64,000 bases of DNA, taken from positions 22,928,540 through 22,992,539 of the forward strand of contig NC_066517.1 of NCBI RefSeq assembly GCF_024679095.1. The letters are read 5' to 3'. Each line of letters opens with the position of its first letter. Positions within the stretch are counted from its first letter, which is position 1. This document shows positions 12,601 to 21,860 of the stretch, one piece after another. A program made the translations under genes and the position numbers. The stretch comes from Eriocheir sinensis. Its lineage: Eukaryota; Arthropoda; Malacostraca; Decapoda; Varunidae. Under the pieces are notes generated by a model, which saw nothing but the letters and a program-made list of their open reading frames with translations, was not told the origin of the DNA and ran no database searches.

Positions 12601-13852
12601 TTACCAGGCTACCAGTGAAGGGATATCCAGCACACCAATACCACAGGGAAACACTCCACTATCCACCACAGAGGCAGAGAAAGACCTGGGAGTGTATGTT
12701 ACCAGGCTACCAGTGAAGGAGTATCCAGCATACCAATACCACATGGGAAACACTCCACTATCCACCACAGAGGCAGAGAAGGACCTGGGAGTGTATGTTA
12801 CCAGGCTACCAGTGAAGGGATATCCAGCACACCAATACCACATGGGAAACACTCCACTATCCACCACAGAGGCAGAGAAAGACCTGGGAGTGTATGTTAC
12901 CAGGCTACCAGTGAAGGGATATCCAGCACACCAATACCACAGGGGAAACACTCCACTATCCACCACAGAGGCAGAGAAAGACCTAGGAGTGTATGTTACC
13001 AGGCTACCAGTGAAGGGATATCCAGCACACCAACACCACATGGGAAACACTCCACTATCCACCACAGAGGCAGAGAAAGACCTGGGAGTGTATGTTACCA
13101 GGCTACCAGTGAAGGCAAAATCCGTGCCAATCGCAGCAGACAGGTTAAGGACATAAGGACAAGCATATACTACAATTATTTGCCTATACTGAAAAGCCTT
13201 GACCATCTTGAGACACCAAGCAGACACAAAGAGTTCTGAGCCCTATAAAAGTAGACTGTGAACATGATCATAAGTTTCTTTTTGCAATCCTCCCACACTC
13301 TCAGATAACCTCGTCACTAGTTAACAAGGGTCTCACGTATGCAATAGTCATGGTCAATAATTCTGAGGCTTATAAAATCACTGGTATGAAAGGAAACAGT
13401 GAAGATTGTTATAAGTTTCCTTCTTCAATATTTCCACACTTTCAAATCACCTTGTCACTAGTCTACAAGGGTCACAAGTTTAGAATAGTCACGCTCAACA
13501 ATTTGGCGATGATTTTCTCTTACTTGGAGGTGGGATGACCCGAGAAGCTGAGGTCACCGTAGCCCAGGTCATCAGCCAGGAGAACCACGATATTGGGTGG
13601 TGGTGATTCTGCTGATTTGTCCTTCTTCGTAATCTTCCCTTTACCAAGCGCCTCGTTCACCATCTTATCCTCGACATATTTCTCAGTTTCCAGCGCCTTC
13701 CGACTCTCCTCATCCTTCACCATTCCCACATCAGGCGTCTCTTTAAATGTCTCCCTGCTTCTGCTAGGTTCACTGTTCACGACCTCACACTCAGCGTACA
13801 CCACCAGGAGGCAGCACACGGCACACAGCAGCACCTTCATCGTCACTCCCAT
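3230..13852 (-). CDS. ARSA: Arylsulfatase A-like lysosomal sulfatase, 11 coding exons, 594 aa
   Basis: Exons in order: 13852-13524, 11433-11350, 10616-10493, 9043-8844, 7943-7811, 7134-6968, 6428-6304, 5248-5118, 4374-4266, 4026-3891, 3476-3230. All junctions are GT-AG and phases close to one 1785-nt frame. ARSA hydrolyses sulfate esters such as cerebroside 3-sulfate in lysosomes. The start gives a signal peptide ([16 protein letters not shown] after a first Met 4 residues earlier). Visible active-site residues: metal-binding DD94-95 in [10 protein letters not shown], formylglycine precursor Cys134 in CSPSR, Lys188/His190 in GKWHLG, SSDNG at 342-346 and Lys365 in GKGTTWEGG. Spacing D95-C134 and D344-K365 equals that of human ARSA. 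The C-terminal CC/C motif (QPCCTSPSC...QCCDC) is ARSA-specific. Oddities: a ~65-residue Lys/Glu-rich spacer before the sulfatase fold and a Pro-rich tail. Exon 7 uses the acceptor ending ccgcag at 6429; an upstream AG breaks the frame. Confidence 0.93.
3629..3870. repeat. (CTA)n microsatellite and TCC-rich tract in ARSA intron 10
   Basis: About 60 bp of CTA triplets is followed by a ~120 bp pyrimidine tract ending just before the exon 10 donor at 3890. No other feature is seen in this intron. Confidence 0.85.
4424..4510. mobile_element. Half of a palindromic MITE (same family as 15257-15447)
   Basis: The segment ccctcaaatagtacagtttc and the following aatagttaggtttcggtttt match one arm of the fold-back element near 15.26-15.45 kb. 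Only one arm is present here. Confidence 0.6.
4535..4782 (-). mobile_element. tRNA-derived SINE in ARSA intron 8
   Basis: On the minus strand from 4782 the head reads like a tRNA. A-box-like tggtgcagtggttagc is followed by an anticodon-loop-like ctcacaa and a B box ggttcaattcc. CAC in the loop would be Val-type. A tRNA-unrelated body follows (ggtaccaggtattaatcagg region). Having both boxes in a correct tRNA layout with an extra ~180-bp body supports a SINE, not a working tRNA gene. Confidence 0.75.
5340..6175. repeat. Tandem array with TCC/TTC microsatellites, ARSA intron 7
   Basis: A ~65-bp core (aagctattgcagatgatgtg ... atatatggtaactgtgtcct) recurs about six times, separated by TCC/TTC runs of varying length. 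The unit is therefore about 110-145 bp. Every copy ends next to a microsatellite, so growth has occurred at both levels. Confidence 0.85.
6490..6720. repeat. Two-copy direct repeat containing an exon 6 donor-edge copy
   Basis: The segment aatatatgacacctcgtaaa recurs about 121 bp apart. Between the copies, around 6600-6625, lies ccatccctgtcctcacccat. This resembles the true ARSA exon 6/intron 6 boundary at about 6950-6975 (tcatccctgtcctcacccgt). Confidence 0.6.
6735..6960 (-). mobile_element. PIF-like short element copy, ARSA intron 6
   Basis: It contains gaagggtcaacctaccacca, catgg-free tcataaaactactcctggaa and the terminal gtgatacgaccct. These match the dispersed family seen at 14.8, 15.1, 19.2-19.9, 30.3, 40.4, 61.6 and 63.4 kb. 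It stops very close to exon 6. Confidence 0.6.
7490..7775. repeat. (CCTTCCCTTCCTTA)n-type pyrimidine repeat, ARSA intron 5
   Basis: Irregular tandem copies of cccttcccttccttacatac make up most of this intron segment. The upstream 7140-7490 part is purine-rich and has no other feature. Confidence 0.8.
8040..8815. repeat. 138-bp tandem array, about 5 copies, ARSA intron 4
   Basis: The anchor aaacctcatctgctttta begins near 8105, 8243, 8379, 8517 and 8657, giving steps of about 136-140 bp. The last copy is degraded. The array ends about 30 bp before the exon 4 donor. Confidence 0.85.
9130..9510 (-). mobile_element. LINE ORF2 C-terminal fragment with internal duplication, ARSA intron 3
   Basis: The minus strand encodes [39 protein letters not shown] and DRVEW. 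This is the classic tail of RTE/CR1-type LINE polyproteins (RLRWFGH...GRPRKTWR...DR..W). A ~117-bp part (9165-9282 versus 9282-9400) is duplicated. It is truncated and not intact. Confidence 0.8.
9590..9780 (+). mobile_element. Dispersed short retroelement-like repeat (GGGAGCGG-GAGTAGCGGGC family)
   Basis: The body contains gaaattgacctctcttttgg, gagcggtgagtagcgggctt and tgcccttgagccgtctcc, followed by an A-rich tail. Related copies lie near 35.4, 39.1, 46.1, 47.0, 56.9 (minus) and 63.5 kb (minus). The A-rich end suggests a SINE or a LINE 3' end, but no Pol III boxes were recognised. Confidence 0.65.
9860..10492 (-). pseudogene. Four diverged tandem copies of ARSA exon 3 (159-bp unit)
   Basis: The unit gcagcgatggtggtctatta recurs at about 9873, 10032, 10191 and 10350 and runs straight into the true exon 3. 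On the minus strand each copy still resembles LLTGxxQVxSGVYP...NPxGxP and keeps the CCAAG/gtgag donor. All four share a one-base deletion after the codon equivalent to Asn in PRNET, breaking the frame, and lack an obvious AG acceptor. They are pseudo-exons inside intron 3. The antisense open frame across the array (252 aa) is a by-product of the unit being 53 codons long. Confidence 0.8.
10712..11059 (+). mobile_element. TTAA-bounded element with RT fragment, 2 copies of the 99-bp unit
   Basis: The element has TTAA at 10712-10715 and 11056-11059, and short inverted ends (TTAACCCCT...; ...ACGGGTTAA). Inside, the plus strand encodes [20 protein letters not shown] and KCKVLHLG. Two 33-codon repeat units with [13 protein letters not shown] follow. 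It sits in ARSA intron 2 in antisense orientation. With the fewest units it looks closest to the founder form. Confidence 0.8.
11350..11433 (-). other. ARSA: ARSA exon 2, carrying the sulfatase active-site Cys
   Basis: This 84-nt exon encodes [14 protein letters not shown]...SPVCSPS and splits the final Arg codon with exon 3. CSPSR matches the C-x-P-S-R signature recognised by formylglycine-generating enzyme; the Cys is oxidised to the catalytic formylglycine in this family. The exon sits between two TTAA-type repeat elements (10712-11059 and 11515-13148). Confidence 0.92.
11515..13148 (+). mobile_element. TTAA-bounded element with RT fragment, ~15 copies of the 99-bp unit
   Basis: TTAA occurs at 11515-11518 and 13145-13148. 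The 5' and 3' ends match the 10712-11059 element, but the 33-codon unit is repeated about 15 times. An uninterrupted open frame covers 11655-12716. A one-base loss near 12645 (cacaggg for cacatggg) shifts to a second open stretch up to 13156. Units are almost identical, which implies recent homogenisation. It fills most of ARSA intron 1, antisense to the gene. Confidence 0.85.
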
Positions 13853-14045
13853 TCTCTCCTCTCGCCGGTGAAGGGATCGGTAAAGCAGTTCAGATTCACA
13901 GTGTTTGCCGTGTCACAGCTGTTGCCTGCATTAAAATCCTGTTCTTTGCTACACACAGACAGAGTTGGGTGCGGTTTTCAGGGCATGTCAACCTTGTTTT
14001 TTCCTGTTAGTAAGAAAATGAAGCGATGGTTAGTTTTGAAATCTA

Positions 14046-14087
<42 letters not shown>

Positions 14088-14090
14088 GAT
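13853..14090. other. ARSA 5' flank with (TTA)n microsatellite
   Basis: The region upstream of the ARSA start codon shows no clear TATA box or initiator. A ~43-bp ATT/TTA run lies at about 14046-14088. The promoter is presumably here but was not resolved. Confidence 0.4.
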
Positions 14091-14099
14091 GGTCATATT

Positions 14100-14600
14100 T
14101 TATCTCCTTTCTTTTTCCTTATATCCCTCCTCTCTCTTCAAGTCTTCCCTCCCTCACTCCTCCATCTCTCCTCTCTTTCCTCCCCTGACTTGCATTTCCT
14201 CCCCTCTTCTTCCCTTCTCTATTCTCTATTCTCCATCTCTCCTCTCTTTCCTCCCCTTCCCTCCTCTGACTTGCATTTCCTCCCCTCTTCTTCCCTTCTC
14301 TATTCTCTATTCTCCATCTCTCCTCTCTTTCCTCCCCTTCCCTCCTCTGACTTGCATTTCCTCCCCTCTTCTTCCCTTCTCTATTCTCTCTTCTTGTCTT
14401 CCCTCCCTCACTCCTCCATCTCTCCTCTCTTTCCTCCCCTTCCCTCCTCTGACTTGCATTTCCTCCCCTCTCTCCCCCTTCCTTTCCCTCCCTCTCTTGG
14501 TAACTTCTCCCTTATCTTACCTCCCCCTTCCTTCCTCTGACTCTTCCTCCCCTCTCTCTCTCTCCTCCCCTTCTCTCTCTCTCTCTCTTGGTAATCAATA
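14100..14600. repeat. Pyrimidine-rich tandem array
   Basis: Units of about 90-100 bp (cctctgacttgcatttcctc with CT-rich filler) are repeated about four times and then pass into (CT)n. The long open frames here are low-complexity artefacts. Confidence 0.8.
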
Positions 14601-14739
14601 TACAAGCAGTCACCTGGAAACACACCTGCACACATTGTAAATAAACAGACTAACACCTGCAATTGGGGTCTCGTGAAGCCGTCGAAGGAGTCAGTCCAAT
14701 GTTGAAGTTAGTCAGGCAAAGTTAAAAATGATACCTCTA

Positions 14740-15240
14740 GTTTTGGGGGATTCAGGGTCACAGTTTTACATATTTCAGCGCCCAAGAATACACACATTTA
14801 ACAAGGCTTTCATAGGAGTTGTGGGCATTGTCAGGGGTAGTTTTATGACCCTGGTGGTGGTGTGACCCTTCCTCTGCACCGTGAATGTAAAGAAACACCT
14901 ATAAGAATGTGTTTAACCTCTTTTATGGCACATAGAAGTCAGTGATGTGAGAGCTGGAAGTGTCTAAGAAAATCAACATTAATTTCTTTACCCAACGCAA
15001 ACACCAACACAAGAATTAAACCAAGCATACACACATTTAACAAGGCTTTCATAGGAGTCGTGGGCACTGTCAGGGGTAGTTTTATGACCCTGGTGGTAGC
15101 GTGACCCTTCCTCTGCACCATGAATGTAAAGAAACCCTTGTGAGGACTTGTTTAACCTCTTCTTTTAGCGATTAGAAGTCAGTGACGTGAGAGCTGGAAG
15201 CGTCGAAGAATACAGGCACTATTTTCATGCCCCAACGTTG
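14740..15240. mobile_element. Two partial PIF-like element copies in direct orientation
   Basis: Both halves contain acacatttaacaaggctttc, gtagttttatgaccctggtg and cccttcctctgcacc. They are followed by an agaagtcagtgatgtgagag-like tail, and lie ~250 bp apart. They match the dispersed family described at 19.2 kb. Confidence 0.65.
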
Positions 15241-15256
15241 ACATAAAAAAAAGAAT

Positions 15257-15447
15257 AGTCATCCTTCAAATAGTACGGTTTCCAATAGTTCGTTTTTGGT
15301 TTTATGTGGAGATTCTAAGATGTTTAAGGATTTTTAAATACCCCAACGAGCAGAAAATTTTAAAATCCTAAAAGATCTTCCATGACAATCCATATAAAAC
15401 CGAAACCTAACTATTGGAAACCGTACTATTTGAGGGACGACTATTAA
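15257..15447. mobile_element. Fold-back MITE with ~50-bp inverted arms
   Basis: The left arm aaatagtacggtttccaata is mirrored by the right arm tattggaaaccgtactattt. The outer ends (atagtcatcc / gggacgactat) also pair. The interior is about 80 bp without an ORF. One arm of the same family is at 4424-4510. Confidence 0.8.
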
Positions 15448-15609
15448 ATCAAACTCCAAATTCAACCAAGTTATCACAAGAGACCTACTATGAGGGTCAG
15501 GAATAGGGCAGAACAAGGAGGCATCACCACCCTATACCAAGTTGTAATAAACAGACCATCAAGCAGAACCATCTCACCTTCCACCCTCAAAACGCAAGTG
15601 GGAACAAAG

Positions 15610-15950
15610 CATGAGGGCACAGACTTATTTGCCTGTGCTTTCTGTGGGAAGGGAATTGGAGAGCCAGGTGGTTTTGAGAGGTCCTGGCAAGGGGTAGGGA
15701 GGGATATGTAGGGATGGGGGGTGAGGGGGGGCAGGAGGAATGAAGAGGAACTGGGAGGGGAGTAAGGGAGAGGAGTGAGGAGGGGAAGGGAGGGGTAAGG
15801 GAGAGGAGTGAGGAAGGGCAGGGAGTAGTAAGAGAGGACTGAGGAGAGGCAGGGAGGGGTAAGGGAGAGGGAGGAGGAGGGGAAGGGAGAGTAAGGGAGA
15901 GGACTGAGGAGGGGAAGGGAGGCATAAGGAAGAGGGCAGGGATGCTTATC
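15610..15950 (+). repeat. G-rich purine tract with GGGAGGGG-type irregular repeats
   Basis: Imperfect units such as ggaggggtaagggagaggag run for over 250 bp with many G3+ runs. The sequence could form G-quadruplexes; this is an inference from base composition only. Confidence 0.65.
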
Positions 15951-16715
15951 AGGGTACCCTTATCATTGGAGGCAGGCAGCTTCTCCTCCGGCCCAGCTGT
16001 TGTCAATATGTACACACCATCCAAATCAGTATTCACAGCAAGGAAACCACTCTGGAAAATCGGGTTCAAGTAGAAAAACAACCCAAAATGATGCTTGAAT
16101 ATTAGACTTCAATTAGATATTCATTTTCCGACACGTTAACCAAATTTTCCCAAGTCAAGTTCCCTCCCTGATATGAACTCTGAAGGTCATGGTAAACACA
16201 CCTGCTGGCAATCGTCGCATCTCAACACACACGCTGAAGTGAAGGTCGGGTGAAGGTCACACCTCACCCGATGAACTTGTAAATAATATCCAGGTCATAA
16301 AAACTGATTTACTAAGAATGAGACTCTACAGAGTATTCAAGTTATATTTCAAGTAATTTATGCTAAACTTCTGTGGTTGCAAAACTCCATAATTTGAAAA
16401 CTGCCTCTGGAAAATATGTGCATCTAAGGACAGTCTGTACAGCTTTTGCTCATTATGCTCCTTTGAGTTAACGCTACACTGGAAAGGTGAATAACCGGCT
16501 ACTTCTTGAACATAGAAAATATTCTCTTCTACACGAGGAAGAAAACTAAGGTGCCATATTATACACATTCAGTCCAACGCTGTACAAGATCTATAAACCA
16601 GGATTTCAGTGTAGATTCTCCTCCTGCAATTTCCGTTTAAGTGAAAAAATCTTCATAAATAATATATACACAATAAGTAGTAGTTAGACACCTGCATAAC
16701 CTGTGACATGAAGTA

Positions 16716-16821
16716 TAGGGCCGTGTTACGAGTCGAAGCCGAGAAGTTTCGAGTCCCTACAGAGACATTCATCCCGAACTCTGTAGGGACCCAAAACTTC
16801 TCGGACTTGTAATACGGCCCA
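16716..16821. mobile_element. Short fold-back element with ~8-bp target duplication
   Basis: The arms agggccgtgttacgagtc and gacttgtaatacggccc pair, and so do ctacagag and ctctgtag internally. The element is flanked on both sides by atgaagta. A 7-8 bp duplication and a near-perfect hairpin suggest a hAT-type MITE. Confidence 0.7.
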
Positions 16822-16905
16822 TGAAGTAGTGTTTTGTGACTGTTGAGGCTGTCCAGGCCGAGACCCGCTAGAGGGAAGGAGAACCACTTCCTGGGAACCG
16901 AAGCC

Positions 16906-17205
16906 TTGACCGCAAAATGTGAATCAAAAATCCCTTTCACTATGATTAAAAGAAGTTGACCGCAAAATGTGAATCAAAAATCCCTTTCACTATGATTAAA
17001 AGAAGTTGACTGCAAAATGTGAATCAAAAATCCCTTTCACTATGATTAAAAGAAGTTGACTGCAAAATGTGAATCAAAAATCCCTTTCACTATGATTAAA
17101 AGAAGTTGACTGCAAAATGTGAATCAAAAATCCCTTTCACTATGATTAAAAGAAGTTGACTGCAAAATGTGAATCAAATATCCCTTTCACTATGATTAAA
17201 AGAAG
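16906..17205. repeat. 50-bp satellite-like array, 6 copies
   Basis: The unit beginning ttgaccgcaaaatgtgaatc repeats exactly every 50 bp (16906, 16956, 17006, 17056, 17106, 17156). There are only one or two substitutions per copy. Near-identity indicates recent expansion. Confidence 0.92.
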
Positions 17206-17407
17206 TATCAGGTAAAAATACTTGTCACAACAGATAATAGAAGCCTTGATACACTGATTGAGCTTTTCCCAAGAACGCCATTAGAAATTCTTACACAAAA
17301 AAGGAAGATTAGTTCTGTGATAACACAAACTTTAAAATCTCCACAGAATTATATAAAACAGTTCACCAATAGAAATTACAGCTTCAGAAGAATTTAGAGC
17401 CATTTCC

Positions 17408-17698
17408 TTAACCCAGTAGCAGCGACAGGCAAAATTTGTGGCTTTACCGTGTACCAGTGACGGGCCAAATTTGTGGCTTTACCGAATACCAGTGACGGGC
17501 CAAATTTGTGGCTTTACCGCGTACCAGTGACAGGCCAAATTTTTGCCTTGACATGAACGCCAAAAATAGAGGATGCATAAACTGATCACAAATGCATTGA
17601 CATGTATTATAAAATGATTTGTGTGAGTGATAATTTTTTCTCATTAATTCGCTTAGATGGGCCTTTAAGAAACATGATCCCCGCAGCTACCGGGTTAA
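17408..17698. mobile_element. TTAA-bounded (piggyBac-like) MITE, family A
   Basis: TTAA at 17408 and 17695 encloses inverted ends (TTAACCCAGTAGCAGCGA and GCAGCTACCGGGTTAA). Three short repeats of ccaaatttgtggctttacc follow the left end. No transposase is encoded. TTAA targets plus CCC termini are typical of the piggyBac superfamily; that assignment is inference. Confidence 0.8.
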
Positions 17699-17699
17699 A

Positions 17700-19210
17700 A
17701 TCAAGAAATATTGTGATTTGATATAATTCCTCCATCACGAGTGTTTCCGCTGGACCCTTCACAACATAACTATTACATAAAGCCTGTAGCCTCCATAGCC
17801 GCGAAGGCCTGACGAAAAGTGGTCAAGACATACCACATTACAATATATATAAACATCTCTATGAAAATAAACACCATTACTAAACATAAACGTGTATAGA
17901 CTATGAGATATACAGGAAAACCTCACTATTCACAGTTTTGACGCATGTTTACGACTTGACCTGACCGGTTCTCTGACGATGACATTTGTAATCTCTCAAA
18001 CTTTAACCTTTCCACAGACAGGCACTTTCAATTACAGGAATGCCACTCACAAGGAGACTTCTAAATGCATGGGTTATTTTACCTCCCTCCTCTAACAATG
18101 CTGCTAAAGGGATCACACACCAGCCTCTCCAATATACTTTTTATAACTCGTCAATAGGTTCAAATGCTCCAGTTTGCTATGTAAGAGTTCTTAGATGAAA
18201 AATAATTAACTAATGAGTCCGTTCCGTGCCCAAAACTGATCTTATTTGTCTCAGTTTTGCTCAGTTTTTTTATCTCTAAATACCTGATATGGGGTCATGA
18301 ATGTTCAATGTTGTTTTTTATGTGAAAGTGAAATAAATGTCTGTTTTACCCCACAAGTAATAACAAACAAATAAGTAAGTTCCGTGCCCAAAACCAATCT
18401 TATTTGCCTCAGTTTAGCTCAGTTTTTGATCTCTCGACGCCTGATATGGAGTCACGAACATTACGTAATTTTTTAAGTAGACGTGAACAACGCAAACTCA
18501 AGAACCCATTTTTTACCACTTAGCTTAAGAGTGAAAAGCTAAGCGACGTTTTACAGCGAACCTTCTTTTTTTTACAGGAATGGAAACAGCTCGAGGGCAC
18601 AAAAAAAGCATAGAATAAAAAAATCCCACTAAACGCTGCTCCTAAAAACAATCAAATTTAACCACCGCGAATACTGAGGTTTGCATGTACTTGAGCTTGA
18701 GGTCCCAGACTGTCACCCACAAGCACAGTACAGCCCCTTCCTTAACCATTACTATATGCACTCCCCTCTATCTCTCTCTCTCTCTCTCCCTCCTTTAACA
18801 ACACTGCTAAAGGGATCACACACCAGCCTCTCCAATATACATTTTCATACCTCATCATTAGGTTCAAATGCTCCAGTTAGCTATACAAGAGTTCTCAGAC
18901 GAGCCTTGACATTCATCATATCGTCACCTTCGTAAACAAACCGCTAAAGTCGTTATTTTATACTTTTCAGGAAATTGGAAAAGAACCGTCGTCATCTCAT
19001 TTGGCTTAAGGTTTAGGCAGAAATGAAAAGGCCGATTCTAGAACACTCGAGCCTTGAATGATGAAGGCAACTATACAAATATGGGCGTCACTTGTTGAAA
19101 AATTGATGTACCAGGTAGACAAAAACCTGGAAACCACTGAAAAATGACTTAGGCGATTACTTTATGAGGGTGACGATACATATTGACAGCTTTAAACAGA
19201 CAGGACCGTA
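17700..19210. repeat. Gene-free stretch with long direct repeats
   Basis: A ~115-bp block (ctgctaaagggatcacacac ... aaatgctccagtt) occurs near 18110 and again near 18805. A second block (gttccgtgcccaaaac) occurs near 18222 and 18379. No coding region or RNA gene is recognisable. Confidence 0.65.
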
Positions 19211-19215
19211 TATTC

Positions 19216-19935
19216 TTAAGCACTTCGTCGCCCAAGTTCACATATTTGACAAGGCTTTCGTAAGAGTTCGGGGCATTTCCAGGGCAAGTTCTGTGACCCT
19301 GGTGGTAGTTTGACCGTTCCTCTGTGCCAAGAACCTAAAGAAAGACTTGCTAGAACCCAATTAATCTCCTTTTACACACAGGACCATATTTTTAAACATT
19401 TCGTCGCCCAAGTTCACATATTTGACAAGGCTTTCGTATGAGTTCGGGGCATTTCCAGGGCAAGTTTTGTGACCCTGGTGGTAGCTTGACCGTTCCTCTG
19501 TGCCAAGAACCTAAAGAAAGACTTGCTAGAACCCAATCAATCTCCTTTTACACACAGGACCGTATTTTTAATAATTTCGTCGCCCAAGTTCACATATTTG
19601 ACAAGGCTTTCGTATGAGTTCGGGGCATTTCCAGGGCAAGTTTTGTGACCCTGGTGGTAGTTTGACCATTCCTCTGTGCCAAGAACCTAAAGAAAGACTT
19701 GCTAGAACCCAATTAATCTCCTTTTACACACAGGACCGTATTTTTAAACATTTCGTCGCCCAAGTTCACATATTTGACAAGGCTTTCGTATGAGTTCGGG
19801 GCATTTCCAGGGCAAGTTTTGTGACCCTGGTGGTAGTTTGACCATTCCTCTGTGCCAAGAACCTAAACAAGGACTCATTAGAACCCGATTAATCTCCTTC
19901 TTGACCTTTGAAAACAGTTGATATGAGAGGCGGAA
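19216..19935. repeat. PIF-like element in tandem, ~176-bp unit, 4 copies
   Basis: The sequence tcgtcgcccaagttcacata recurs near 19225, 19401, 19577 and 19753. Each copy is followed by ggtagtttgacc-type and ctgtgccaagaacctaaag segments. It belongs to the dispersed family, here amplified head to tail. Confidence 0.85.
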
Positions 19936-20287
19936 GTGTCTTACAATACAGACCACAAACTGATGATATTCTTGGTAACAAAGGAAGCCAAAATATATTA
20001 AATGCAACAATCTATACACACTGTACACATATAATATAAAACTAAAACTCATGGTACTTATTAAAGGCTATATAAATGCGGATATTAAAGGTTAGAAATG
20101 TGAAAAAAATAGTTCTATCTGCGGACCACTGGATGAGCAGGTATATGGGAGCAGGAATCCACGAGACAAAGAGCTCCCACTGCCATTATGTCCAGGGCAG
20201 TGCAGGCGTTCCTACACTGTGGCGGGATGCAGAGAAGAATGAGCACCTGAGAGAGAGATAACCTGAAGATGACGACTCGTAACCCCT

Positions 20288-20878
20288 CGAGCCAGTGTTG
20301 CCAGATCACTATACTCCGAGCATCGTATTTTTCAGTTTCTGGCCCCAAAACTGTAATAATGCGATAAGGTAGCTAGGCAAGGATAAGGAGGTTAGAGGGG
20401 GAAGGTAGGGACAGGTACGAGGGTGAAGTAGCTACTGTATAACGTAAAGATCAAGACGTTAGTAGGGATAAGATAGGAGGTGTAAAAAAATAAACACATC
20501 AGTAATTAACCCCCACAACTAATGAGAAAAACTAAACACATCAGTAATTAACCCCCACAACTAATGAGAAAAACTAAACACATCAGAAATTAACCCCCAC
20601 AACTAATGAGAAAAACTAAACACATCCGAAATTAGCCACAACTAATACAAAAAATAAACACATCAGAAATTAACCCCCACAACTAATGAGAAAAACTAAA
20701 CACATCAGAAATTAACCCCCACAACTAATGCAAAAAAATGGAAACACATCAGTAATTAACCATTTCAGCGGTAACTATTAATGAAGCTAGCTCTTGGGGC
20801 GAAGGAGACAGTTTTTGGGGTCGGAAATCGGAAAATGTAATAGGCTGAGGACGACAATCTGGCAACACTGCCCTCCAC
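20288..20878. mobile_element. GCCAGAT-TIR MITE expanded by an internal array
   Basis: The left end is gtgttgccagatcactatac; the right end is ggacgacaatctggcaacac. The interior carries about six copies of a ~45-bp unit (cacatcagtaattaaccccc) at 20475-20755. Sister copies elsewhere are only ~190 bp long. Confidence 0.75.
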
Positions 20879-21860
20879 CCTCCAGCCTCAGACTAGCTAC
20901 GTTCTCTCCAGTTTCCGTTTTTGGCAAGCTGGGTTTTTCTCGCACACAACTCCTTTGACAGTTCCTCATCCTGCTTGTGACGCTCCTGATGACTGACTGC
21001 TGCTCACTAACTGTCCATGGCACATTAATGAGTGGATAGGATTCATGCACTATTACTCCTATCGTTTTATATCTCTTTTGGGGACTCTACTTTATGTACA
21101 GGTAACACGGGATAGCAGCCAATGGGAATTAAGTTTATACACACACTACCAAGGCAGCACTACAGGACACTCCACACGTGCCTTCCACCACCACCAGTCT
21201 GTGTTCTCCGGGGTACAGAGGCGGGAAGCACCGCAGCCGTCTGTAACGCTCCCTTCACAACATGCCAGGAGGTACAGGCCTGGCCAGGGCAGTCCCTCCT
21301 CCCAGTGGGGATGTGGCAGAGCACCGTCTATTGTTGTGCGTCTGGGAGCCACCTCAGGGCCCCCACCCCCCAGCAGAGAATGCTAAGCATGGTGCCAAGC
21401 CTCCCTTCCCCAACCCAGAGAGCTCCGGGCATCCTTGAGTTGTCCTCCAAACTATGGCTCTGCCTGCTATGGCCACAGCACCACGGGACAAACACACACA
21501 ACACAGCTGCTCTCAACAGTGCTTGGTTACACTAGAGCCAATAAAATTATTCTAACAGTCTCACTCTGTTCTACTCAACGCACAGTTACTCTATCCACAA
21601 TCACAAATTCACTCACCAAAGTTCTCTACATGAAACTGCCACTTCGTTTTAACATTAAATGTGATAATAAGATAATTGTAATATAAATCATGAATAACCA
21701 ACAGAACTGACAAAGTTAACATTCTGCTGAAGCTTGCTTTGCAGAGGAAGATTGGTTCCACCAGTGACTGGTGTCCTTACAGCTATAATACACCCAATGG
21801 TATAACCATTGTATAGGCTACAGAGACCATCTCTAGCGGGAGAGACAAAGCCACGGGCCA
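20879..21860 (-). other. Probable BTBD6 3' UTR / downstream region
   Basis: This relatively GC-rich, repeat-poor stretch lies directly after the BTBD6 stop. Plus-strand ORFs of 113 and 137 aa (21045-21535) have no recognisable domain and no splice context, so they are not called. UTR status is inferred from position. Confidence 0.4.

Noticed and set aside
11655..12716. 353-aa repeat protein as a host gene
   Set aside because: It is RT-derived 99-bp units inside a TTAA element. No start context, splice partners or unique sequence supports a host gene.
14086..14640. 184-aa ORF
   Set aside because: Ser/Pro/Leu-only translation of a pyrimidine array.
16906..17205. CRISPR-like regular direct repeats
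   Set aside because: The units are contiguous with no spacers, and the context is eukaryotic. It is a minisatellite.
21045..21535. 113- and 137-aa plus-strand ORFs
   Set aside because: They lie in the GC-rich probable 3' UTR of BTBD6, with no homology features.
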